Shown here piece by piece: positions 1 to 5,473 of a stretch of 5,547 nucleotides of DNA; within the stretch, counting starts at the first letter, position 1, and each line of letters opens with the position of its first letter. The DNA comes from Opitutaceae bacterium (GTDB taxonomy: Bacteria; Verrucomicrobiota; Verrucomicrobiia; Opitutales; Opitutaceae). The notes under the pieces were generated by a model. It did not search any database. It was not told the DNA's origin and was given only the letters and a program-made list of their open reading frames with translations. The translations under genes and the position numbers were made by a program. The stretch is taken from positions 1 to 5,547 of the forward strand of contig JANXSC010000447.1 of assembly GCA_025352845.1 (NCBI GenBank), given 5' to 3'.

Positions 1-945
1 CAGGTCCAGACCTTTGTAGAGCCCCGCGACCTGCGCCTCGTAGCCGTTAAACATGAGGGTTTTTTGGCGCGCGCCGAGCAGGCCGCCGCCACCAATCACG
101 CGCTCGCTCGCCTGCGTCCAGCGGGGATGGTCGACGTTGGGATTCACGTTGGCGTAGAAGCCATACTCGCTCGCCTGCATCGCCTGCCAGGTGTTGCGCA
201 GCTGCTTCGCGACGAAATCGATCTTCACGATCGATTTGCCGCACTTGAAACCGTATTTCCACGGGACGACGAGGCGGAGCGGCGCGCCGTTTTGATTCGG
301 GATCGGTTTGCCGTAGATGCCGGTGGCGATGAACGAGAGATCGTGGTTCGCCTCGTCGAGGCGCAGTCCCTCGAGGTAGGGCCAGGCGAGCGCGGAGCCG
401 CGCTGGCCGGGGACGTTCTTCGGATCGTTGAAGGTGGTGAACGTGACGAACTTTGCCTCCGGCTTCGGGTCGGCGAACTTGATCAGTTTCGACAGCGGAA
501 AGCCGTCCCACGGAATCACCATCGACCACGCCTCGACACAGCGGAAGCGATAGACGCGCTGCTCGGCCCCGCCCATTTTCGCCACGAGATCATTGGCGTC
601 GATCTTGAGCGGATTGTTGATGAGGCCGCCGATCTCGACGGTCCACGGCTCGGTCTTCCAACCCTTGTTGGCGTTGGGCTTGGGGTCGGCCTTGTCGGTG
701 CCGAACTCGTAGAAATTGTTGTAGCTCGTGATGAGTTCGTAGGCCGTGGGCTTGAGCGCGGGATCGCGGTAGTCGGCGTTGACCGTCGTGGGAAAGCCCG
801 CGGTGGTCGCGAGCAGATCGCCGGTGGCGAGGGCGGCGCCGCCGAGGCCGAGCGTCCTCAGGAACGCGCGGCGATTGTGATAAACGGATTCTGCGGTCGC
901 GGCGGATTCGGGGAGTTCCCAGTCTTGACGGGTGCGGATGAGCAT
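1..945 (-). CDS. msrP: Protein-methionine-sulfoxide reductase catalytic subunit MsrP (3' end cut by window edge)
   Basis: Periplasmic molybdopterin enzyme of the YedY/MsrP family, which reduces methionine sulfoxide in oxidised envelope proteins using electrons from the quinone pool through the haem protein MsrQ. The frame gives 315 codons from ATG at 943-945 and runs open through base 1. Residues 24-40 form a twin-arginine signal (NRRAFLRTLGLGGAALA), with possible cleavage after VNA at 55-57. The molybdenum-ligand cysteine is Cys136 in RCVEAWSMVIPWDGFPL. Other family landmarks are YNNFYEFGTDKADP (75-88), PYLEGLRLDEANH (189-201), QNGAPLRLVVPWKYGFK (218-234), EYGFYANVNPNVDHPRW (260-276) and a terminal FNGYEAQVAGLYKGLDL (299-315). 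From memory, E. coli MsrP ends four residues after the equivalent GLDL, so almost nothing is missing. msrQ would be expected to the left, outside the window. No Shine-Dalgarno sequence precedes the start. An extra cysteine, Cys235, lies in the conserved YGFK loop. Identification is near certain. Confidence 0.96.
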   Translation of the reverse strand, partial: MLIRTRQDWELPESAATAESVYHNRRAFLRTLGLGGAALATGDLLATTAGFPTTVNADYRDPALKPTAYELITSYNNFYEFGTDKADPKPNANKGWKTEPWTVEIGGLINNPLKIDANDLVAKMGGAEQRVYRFRCVEAWSMVIPWDGFPLSKLIKFADPKPEAKFVTFTTFNDPKNVPGQRGSALAWPYLEGLRLDEANHDLSFIATGIYGKPIPNQNGAPLRLVVPWKYGFKCGKSIVKIDFVAKQLRNTWQAMQASEYGFYANVNPNVDHPRWTQASERVIGGGGLLGARQKTLMFNGYEAQVAGLYKGLDL

Positions 946-978
946 GGCGAGTGAGGGTGGGAGTGGCGGGGCGGGCGG

Positions 979-1007
979 ATTATTCCGACGGGGAGAAAAC
1001 AAAGCAA
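979..1007 (-). promoter_or_regulatory. Candidate sigma70 promoter of msrP
   Basis: Read on the minus strand, TTGCTT (1002-1007) and AATAAT (979-984) are separated by exactly 17 bp (985-1001). The -10 hexamer differs from TATAAT at one base; the -35 keeps only the TTG. Transcription would start near 972, leaving a leader of about 27 nt before the msrP ATG at 945. This is the best such match in the gap and lies at a sensible distance. It would let msrP be transcribed independently of the upstream receptor gene. It is a match by eye to a consensus that may not fit this phylum perfectly. Confidence 0.4.
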
Positions 1008-1070
1008 TGCGCGGCGAAAAGGCACGAACAGGAGTGAGATTTCAGGGGTTTATTTTTTAACCGCTAATGG

Positions 1071-1092
1071 GGTTTCGCCAACGGGCGAAACC
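1071..1092. repeat. 9-bp perfect hairpin with 4-nt loop
   Basis: GGTTTCGCC (1071-1079) and GGCGAAACC (1084-1092) are perfect inverted arms around the loop AACG; two further G-T pairs can extend the base. The only T run nearby (about 1053-1058) precedes the hairpin on the plus strand, and on the minus strand the same tract reads as A, so it is not a canonical intrinsic terminator in either direction. It may be a member of a dispersed palindromic repeat family. Confidence 0.6.
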
Positions 1093-1105
1093 TTGGGGGA
1101 GAGTT

Positions 1106-1206
1106 CGGCTCATCACCGCCGCGGCAAATCGGAGGGCCTGCTCATCGCAGGCTTTGCAGGTCCGCGATGAGCGGACCCCACCACTTGTTGCGGAGGCGAT
1201 GAGCCG
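1106..1206. repeat. REPIN-like element: two inverted 47-nt modules, each with an inner hairpin
   Basis: Bases 1106-1152 and the reverse complement of 1160-1206 align without gaps at 35 of 47 positions (hand count), separated by 7 nt. The outer ends CGGCTCATC (1106-1114) and GATGAGCCG (1198-1206) are perfectly complementary, and pairing continues to 1121/1191 with two mismatches. Each module ends in an inner hairpin: GCCTGCtcatcGCAGGC (1136-1152) and GGTCCGCgatgaGCGGACC (1159-1177). Between modules, two base pairs of the inner stem differ by compensatory changes (C-G to T-A, and T-A to C-G), while the TCATC loop is unchanged. This shows a conserved structure rather than chance GC richness. Paired inverted short palindromes of this kind are the architecture of REPINs/BIMEs mobilised by RAYT transposases; membership in such a family is inferred. 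Confidence 0.7.
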
Positions 1207-1227
1207 GAGTTGTGGACAAGAACGCAT

Positions 1228-1255
1228 CCATTGATGAGTTCCATCAGTGGTTTTT
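1228..1255 (+). terminator. Possible intrinsic terminator, plus-strand orientation, beside the receptor stop
   Basis: CCATTGATG (1228-1236) and CATCAGTGG (1242-1250) pair over nine positions, one a G-T wobble, around the loop AGTTC. Five T (1251-1255) follow on the plus strand. It lies 17 nt beyond the stop codon of the minus-strand receptor gene, where a terminator for that gene would be expected, but the T tract is on the wrong side for minus-strand transcription. It could stop antisense transcripts from entering the receptor gene, or act as a 3'-protecting stem-loop for the receptor mRNA. The stem is AT-containing and modest. Confidence 0.3.
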
Positions 1256-1267
1256 CTCCTGGCTGTT

Positions 1268-3499
1268 TCACCACTTGCCGCGCAGGCCGCCGAGGATGAG
1301 GCGCGGGGTGCCGAGGTTCACGACGCCGTCGGCGCTGCGGCCGGTTTCGACGCGGGCGTTGCCGAGGTTTTCGGCGGTGAGAAAAAGCTCGAGGTGTGGC
1401 GTGAGCGGATGCGAGATGCCGAGGTCGGCGACCACGACTTCGCCGAGCGTGAGCTGATTTTCGTCGTCCTCAAACTGCCGCCCGATCCAGCGGACGCGCG
1501 GCGTAAACGTGAGTTTGCCCGGCGCGCGCCACGTCGCGCCAAGCGACGACGTGCGACGCGGCACCTGCGCAACGCGCTTGCCCACGAGTGCGGGCGCGAC
1601 TGAGGCGCGGCGCACGGTGGCGTCGTTGAAGAGGGCGTCGGCGGTGAGTGCAAAATTTTCCGTGGCGTGCCACGCGGCGGAGAACTCGAGTCCCTGCGTG
1701 CGCGTGCGATCAAGATTGAGCCGCTGCCGGCCAAGGCCGCCGGCCGCGAGCGTGCCGACAATCGGAAACGTGCCCGGCCCGCGGGCGATGGTGACATTGC
1801 CGACGGCGTCGCGGAGATCGTTCCAGAAGGCGGTGACACCGAGAGTGAGGAGCGGTCGCGGCGGAACCATCGGAAAAGCGTGGAGCGGAATAACACCGTC
1901 TGATCGCGGGGAGCCGGGGATCACTGTCGAGCGGCAATCAAAATTGGTCCACTCCGCGCCAACTTCGCCGCTTGTCACGCGTTCCGTGCGCAGTGTGGCG
2001 TTTGCCTCAGTGACATTCGCGCCCTGTCGGAAGGGGCGATAGAGTTCGTTGAGCGTTGGCCGGCGAAAGGCGTGCTGTGCGTTTGCCCGGAAGCGCCACG
2101 CGCCGACGGGATTCCACACGAGGCCGGCACTCGGGCTCAGCTCAGTGCCGTTGCGCCCGGCGTAGTGATCATCGCGGAAAACCGTGCTGCTGTTGCGGTC
2201 TGTTTCGCGCCGATGGCCGTTCGCCTCCGTCCACGAATCGAGCCGCCCGCCGCCGTTGAAGTGCAGTGTCTTCGCCAGCGGGTGATCGTGCAGCACAAAC
2301 AATCCAACCGCGGACTGGCGGCCGCCCGCCACGCGAAGCCGCGTGAAATTACCGGCGGCGAAGGTGAAGTGTTCGCGCGTCTCCCCTCGGACGAAGCGCG
2401 CATCGGCCCCCGCGCTCGTCCTCGCACCATCGTCGTGTTGCCAAACGCCGGTCCACTCCCCGCCGAAAGCCGTTGCCGGCACCGCAAATTGGTCGCTGGC
2501 GGGCGTCTCGGCGGTGCGGGCAGCGGTGACGGAGCTGAAGGTGCTGGCGAACGAGTGATCCTGCGTGTAGGCGACGATGCTCCACGCGAAGTTTTTTGAT
2601 GGAGAGCTGGCGAGCGACGTGGAGATAAATTTTTCTCGTGAGCCGTTGCGCGTGTAGGGCGTGCCGTTGCCGCGAAACTCCTCGTAGCCGCGCGCTGTCG
2701 CCGAAAATTCAAGCGACTCGCCGATCGGAGTGCGCCAGCGCAAGGCGAGCCAACGGTGGCGACTCCACGCATCGACGTCGATCGAGCCGCGCCGCTCGGG
2801 CGCGACGAGAGAAAAACCGTCGGTGGCAAACGTATTGCCGAGGAGCTGCACGGCACCGCGACCGGCGGGCTGAGTCGTGAAGAACTCGAAACTGCGGGTA
2901 TTGAAATCTCCGAAGGATGCCGCGGCGCGGCCGTGAAGACGGCTTACCCACGTTGCAGTCGTAGGGAAAGCTCCGCCGGCATCGCGCTCAGCGAAAGTCG
3001 TTATCGCTGGGGTTGTGAGCAACTGCACTACGCCCCCAAGCGCCGCGTTGCCCCACGCGGCCGCGCCGCCGCCAGGCACGAGTTCGGCACGCTCCAAACC
3101 CTCGCGCGGCACCTTGGTCCACGCGACCCAGCCGCCGAAGGGATCGTTGAGCGGCACGCCGTCGAGGAGCACGAGCGAACGGCTCGCGCCGCTCGGGCCG
3201 AGGCCGCGCAGAGAGACCCCCTGTGCCGTCGGATTGGCGGTGAAGCTGTCGCTGCGGCGAAACAGACTAAAGCCGGGAATCGCGCGCAACGCGCCGTCGA
3301 GCGTGGCGGTGGGCGCAGCTTGCAGCGCTTCGCGTTCGATCTGGCGCACGGTGGCGGCGACGTGCTGCGGTGCCTGCGGCAGCCGCGCGGCGGAGACGAC
3401 TTCGGCAGCGAGCGTGACGACCTGCGCGTGCCCGAACGGGACGCGCGCACACAGGCCCACCGCAGCGAGGAAAATGAAAATCGCGGAGTCGCGGCGCAT
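1268..3499 (-). CDS. TonB-dependent outer-membrane receptor, substrate unknown
   Basis: A 743-residue ligand-gated outer-membrane channel that would import a scarce ligand using TonB-ExbBD energy. Residues 1-25 form a Sec signal peptide (MRRDSAIFIFLAAVGLCARV, then PFGHA). A TonB-box-like segment, VVTLAAEVVSAARL, is at 27-40. The plug domain spans roughly 45-165, with LRAIPGFSLF, GVSLRGLGPSGASRSLVLLD, GVPLNDPFGGW and ERAELVPGGGAAAWGNAALGG. The barrel follows, with the family motif FRRPTLNELYRPFRQG at 478-493 and TAENLGNARVETG near the end; the terminal residue is Trp. I chose ATG at 3497-3499 because the signal peptide begins there; the frame is open to an ATG at 3598, which would put 33 unrelated residues in front of it. 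No Shine-Dalgarno is visible. About 29 Pro/Ser-rich residues (520-549) seem inserted between two barrel strands. The plug resembles BtuB-type receptors, but no cobalamin riboswitch or substrate marker was found, so no symbol is given. Confidence 0.93.
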   Translation of the reverse strand: MRRDSAIFIFLAAVGLCARVPFGHAQVVTLAAEVVSAARLPQAPQHVAATVRQIEREALQAAPTATLDGALRAIPGFSLFRRSDSFTANPTAQGVSLRGLGPSGASRSLVLLDGVPLNDPFGGWVAWTKVPREGLERAELVPGGGAAAWGNAALGGVVQLLTTPAITTFAERDAGGAFPTTATWVSRLHGRAAASFGDFNTRSFEFFTTQPAGRGAVQLLGNTFATDGFSLVAPERRGSIDVDAWSRHRWLALRWRTPIGESLEFSATARGYEEFRGNGTPYTRNGSREKFISTSLASSPSKNFAWSIVAYTQDHSFASTFSSVTAARTAETPASDQFAVPATAFGGEWTGVWQHDDGARTSAGADARFVRGETREHFTFAAGNFTRLRVAGGRQSAVGLFVLHDHPLAKTLHFNGGGRLDSWTEANGHRRETDRNSSTVFRDDHYAGRNGTELSPSAGLVWNPVGAWRFRANAQHAFRRPTLNELYRPFRQGANVTEANATLRTERVTSGEVGAEWTNFDCRSTVIPGSPRSDGVIPLHAFPMVPPRPLLTLGVTAFWNDLRDAVGNVTIARGPGTFPIVGTLAAGGLGRQRLNLDRTRTQGLEFSAAWHATENFALTADALFNDATVRRASVAPALVGKRVAQVPRRTSSLGATWRAPGKLTFTPRVRWIGRQFEDDENQLTLGEVVVADLGISHPLTPHLELFLTAENLGNARVETGRSADGVVNLGTPRLILGGLRGKW

Positions 3500-3508
3500 C
3501 GCAACATA

Positions 3509-3520
3509 GCGTGGCCACGC
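3509..3520. promoter_or_regulatory. 12-bp perfect palindrome before the receptor start
   Basis: GCGTGGCCACGC is a perfect dyad whose near edge lies 9 nt upstream of the receptor ATG, inside the expected ribosome-binding zone. It could be an operator for a dimeric repressor or part of a translation-limiting stem, but a single palindrome of this length in GC-rich DNA can also occur by chance. Confidence 0.25.
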
Positions 3521-3615
3521 GTGCGGTGGGCGCAAGAGGCTGTTTCCCGGCCACGATCCTTTATGACGCGGAGGCAGGGGCCGCTCTGTTTCTGGCAATC
3601 GTTGCGCGCCGTGGC

Positions 3616-3675
3616 GTAGGACGGGCAGGCGGCCCGTGCTGGCTCGAAAAGCGCGGTCAGGCTGACCGCGCTACC
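3616..3675. repeat. Tandem GC-rich hairpins, probable dispersed palindromic repeat
   Basis: Two hairpins stand side by side. The first pairs ACGGGC (3621-3626) with GCCCGT (3632-3637) around a 5-nt loop. The second pairs AGCGCGGTCA (3650-3659) with TGACCGCGCT (3663-3672), a perfect 10-bp stem with a 3-nt loop. GTAG (3616-3619) and CTAC (3671-3674) form a possible outer closing pair. On the minus strand the second stem is followed by four T including the arm end, so weak termination ahead of the receptor gene is possible. The compact, perfect stem suggests a REP-type element; copy number elsewhere cannot be seen from here. Confidence 0.55.
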
Positions 3676-3695
3676 CCGACCGTGCTGTCGCGGCA

Positions 3696-3730
3696 AGAAA
3701 GCGAGCTGCACCTGCGCGCGGGCGCTTTCT
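3696..3730. repeat. 8-bp inverted repeat with 19-nt loop
   Basis: AGAAAGCG (3696-3703) and CGCTTTCT (3723-3730) are perfectly complementary around a GC-rich 19-nt spacer. It is adjacent to the hairpin pair at 3616-3675 and may belong to the same composite element. On the plus strand it sits 69 bp ahead of the 553-aa gene. No T tract follows, so it is not a terminator by sequence. Confidence 0.35.
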
Positions 3731-3776
3731 GAGATTAGGCTCGGCAAGCGTCCCGGCATTTGGGATGGGTGGGGTT

Positions 3777-3791
3777 CCGCGCTTGGCGCGG
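3777..3791 (+). promoter_or_regulatory. GC hairpin immediately upstream of the 553-aa protein start
   Basis: CCGCGC (3777-3782) and GCGCGG (3786-3791) form a six-pair all-GC stem with loop TTG, ending 8 nt before the ATG at 3800. It occupies the position where a Shine-Dalgarno sequence would be, and no AGGA-like sequence is present. It may limit or position ribosome loading, if the transcript includes it; chance in GC-rich DNA is a real alternative. Confidence 0.3.
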
Positions 3792-3799
3792 GCAACATT

Positions 3800-5461
3800 A
3801 TGTCACTTTGGGAATACAAGGTTATCACCAGCGGCAAAGGTGGCTTCGCCACGCCCGCGATGATGGAAAAATTTCTGAACGATCTCGGCCGCGAAGAGTG
3901 GGAGATCGTGCAGTTTCACACGGCGCCGGATAATTTTCTGGCGTTTACCGGCATGGCGCGGCGTTCGACGCAGCGCGACTGGACACTGCAGGACGCCGCC
4001 GCCGCCGCCGCGAAGGCCGAGGCGGAAAAGCTCCGCGTCGAGTTCGAGGCCAAGTTCAAGGCCGCCGCGAGTAATGCCCCCGCGGGCGCTGGGGCCGAGG
4101 AGCGCACGCCGAGTTTCCTCGAGGAAAAAGCCGCGCCCGACGACGGCTTTCGCAAGCCCGTCGACACCTCGCGCGACGACGATCCCGAGGCGCAGGATGA
4201 CGACAAATCCGACGACTGGGACAAGCTTACCGCCGCCGAAGAGGACGAGCTCCCGACTTTCTTCGACGCGATCAAGCCGCATCTCCGCCGCAACCAGCGC
4301 GGGCCGGGGATGTCCGTCGGTGTCGATTACCTCGCCAAGAAATGGGACCAGAACGAGGATGACCTCAAGGGCGCGCTCGCCGAGTGCGGATTTGTGCTGC
4401 CGGCGGACGAGGATTCGAAGGCCGAATACGTCGAATACGACGGCGACCTCTATTGGCTGAACATCAACCGTCGCGGCGAACTCTGGATCAACACGAAGGA
4501 GAAACCGCGCCCCGTGTTCCGACCGGTGAAGGCGACGCGGATCGAAATCGAGACGCCCGCACCGAAGGCCGAGGGTCAGGCGGGGGAAAAATCCGACGCC
4601 CCGGATCGTGAACGCACGTTCGAGGCGACGGAGAATAGCGCCGCGCCTGACACGGCGCCGCCGGCCCCGGCCGCGCGTCCTCCTGCCGCGGCGCTTCCCG
4701 CCGGCGCGAGCCTGCTCGAAAAAATCAAACCGCACATGCGCCGCAACCGGCGCGGCCCCGGCGGCTCGGGCAGCATGACGTTTCTCTCCCGCGCAATGCG
4801 CACGAGCGAAGCCGACCTCACGGCGGCGATTGCCGCGCTGGGCCTCACGGCTCCGGCGCACCCGAACGACAAGCCTCTCTTCGTCGAAATGGGGAGCGAA
4901 CTTTGGTGGCTCAACGCCGATTCGCGGGGCGGCCTGTGGATCAACGGTCGCGAAAGGAAGCAGGGAGAAACGGCCGCTTCAGCGAGCGCCGCAGAGCCTT
5001 CGTCGACCGAAACTGCGGCCGCAACAAGTGCGTCGGAAGTCAGTCCGGCTCCAATTCCGGCCGCGCCGGTGGCGGAGGCTGCGCCAGTCTCTGCTCCGGT
5101 GCCCGCGTCCGAATCACCGGCGGCGGGTAGTGGCGTGCTTCCGGCGGTGCGTCTGCTGCTGAAGGAAACAAAAACCGGCGCCGTCGCGGGCAAGATTGAG
5201 CGGCTCGCCGAGGAGATGGGCCGCCCTGCGGATGAATTGCTCACGGCGCTGGTCGGTGCGGGCCTGAAAGTGCCCGAGAAGCCGCGCGAGAAACCGGTGT
5301 TCGTCGAACACGCGGGCGAGATCCTTTGGCTGAACAAAAACGCGAAGGACGAGCTGTGGCTCAACGCGAAGGCCTCGAAGTTTGCCGACAAAGAGGGCGA
5401 GGGCGGCAGTGAAAGCGACGAAGGCAAAGGCCGGCGTCCGCGCGTGAAGAAAAAAGAGTGA
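3800..5461 (+). CDS. DUF4177-like protein with three winged-helix-like repeats, function unknown
   Basis: I do not recognise a named family for this 553-residue protein. Residues 1-55 (MSLWEYKVIT, then LNDLGREEWEIVQFH) resemble DUF4177. An Ala/Lys/Glu helical stretch (62-90) and an acidic linker (121-150) follow. Three repeats come next: 151-235, 303-387 and 446-527. Repeats 1 and 2 align without gaps over 74 residues (158-231 and 309-382), with 34 identities by hand count. They share IKPHxRRNxRGPG, then two helices (such as YLAKKWDQNEDDLKGALAEC), then a beta-hairpin pair, L-W/Y-WLN and LWIN, always 11 residues apart. Helix-helix-helix-hairpin order suggests winged helix-turn-helix modules. 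Repeat 3 keeps the hairpin (ILWLN, LWLN) but lacks the RRNxRGPG segment. Ala/Pro-rich linkers (about 276-302 and 389-445) separate the repeats, and the tail is basic (GRRPRVKKKE). There is no signal peptide or membrane segment, so it is probably cytoplasmic. Nucleic-acid binding is an inference from the fold guess and basic motif. It is transcribed away from the receptor gene and stands alone on its strand here. Confidence 0.88.
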   Translation: MSLWEYKVITSGKGGFATPAMMEKFLNDLGREEWEIVQFHTAPDNFLAFTGMARRSTQRDWTLQDAAAAAAKAEAEKLRVEFEAKFKAAASNAPAGAGAEERTPSFLEEKAAPDDGFRKPVDTSRDDDPEAQDDDKSDDWDKLTAAEEDELPTFFDAIKPHLRRNQRGPGMSVGVDYLAKKWDQNEDDLKGALAECGFVLPADEDSKAEYVEYDGDLYWLNINRRGELWINTKEKPRPVFRPVKATRIEIETPAPKAEGQAGEKSDAPDRERTFEATENSAAPDTAPPAPAARPPAAALPAGASLLEKIKPHMRRNRRGPGGSGSMTFLSRAMRTSEADLTAAIAALGLTAPAHPNDKPLFVEMGSELWWLNADSRGGLWINGRERKQGETAASASAAEPSSTETAAATSASEVSPAPIPAAPVAEAAPVSAPVPASESPAAGSGVLPAVRLLLKETKTGAVAGKIERLAEEMGRPADELLTALVGAGLKVPEKPREKPVFVEHAGEILWLNKNAKDELWLNAKASKFADKEGEGGSESDEGKGRRPRVKKKE

Positions 5462-5473
5462 GTGTTGGTAGCA

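Larger units (their letters stand above)
946..1267. other. Intergenic region between the TonB receptor and msrP
   Basis: This is a 322-bp stretch with no convincing gene. From the msrP side it holds a candidate promoter (979-1007), an AT-rich tract with a run of six T at about 1053-1058, a 9-bp hairpin (1071-1092), a 101-bp inverted-repeat element (1106-1206) and a 9-bp hairpin followed by five T on the plus strand (1228-1255). Short plus-strand frames that start here run on into the antisense of the receptor gene and look like nothing known. The GC-rich palindromes contrast with the AT-rich 1000-1070 part. Confidence 0.8.
3500..3799. other. Divergent intergenic region between the receptor and the 553-aa protein gene
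   Basis: These 300 bp must carry the start signals for both flanking genes, which point away from each other. They hold a 12-bp palindrome (3509-3520), two adjacent GC-rich hairpins (3621-3637 and 3650-3672), a looser inverted repeat (3696-3730) and a hairpin just before the plus-strand start (3777-3791). I could not pick out a convincing promoter on either strand. A fragment TTGCCA on the minus strand near 3595 has no correctly spaced -10. Neither gene has a clear Shine-Dalgarno sequence. Confidence 0.75.

Noticed and set aside
64..954. Plus-strand 296-aa open frame
   Set aside because: It is the antisense shadow of msrP, whose minus-strand frame carries unmistakable family motifs over its full length.
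1571..1660. Other short GC-rich inverted repeats inside coding regions
   Set aside because: Short complementary stretches are expected by chance in DNA this GC-rich, and those within genes are explained by codon bias.
3500..3598. Extended receptor start at base 3598 (776 aa)
   Set aside because: It would place 33 residues ahead of an otherwise textbook signal peptide beginning at the ATG at 3497-3499.
2756..3619. Plus-strand 287-aa open frame, and others of 100-240 aa across 1247-3732
   Set aside because: They overlap the receptor gene in other frames, have Arg/Ala-rich composition typical of high-GC shadows, and show no domain motif.
3500..3799. Cobalamin riboswitch upstream of the BtuB-like receptor
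   Set aside because: I looked for the B12 box and the conserved core on the minus strand; only loose fragments (a GCCACG, and a GC-rich CCTGCCTCCGC) were present, in no consistent order.
3803..4861. Minus-strand 352-aa and 4576-5427 283-aa open frames
   Set aside because: They are antisense to the 553-aa protein gene, whose internal amino-acid repeats prove the plus-strand frame; the antisense products are Arg- or Ser-rich low-complexity sequence.
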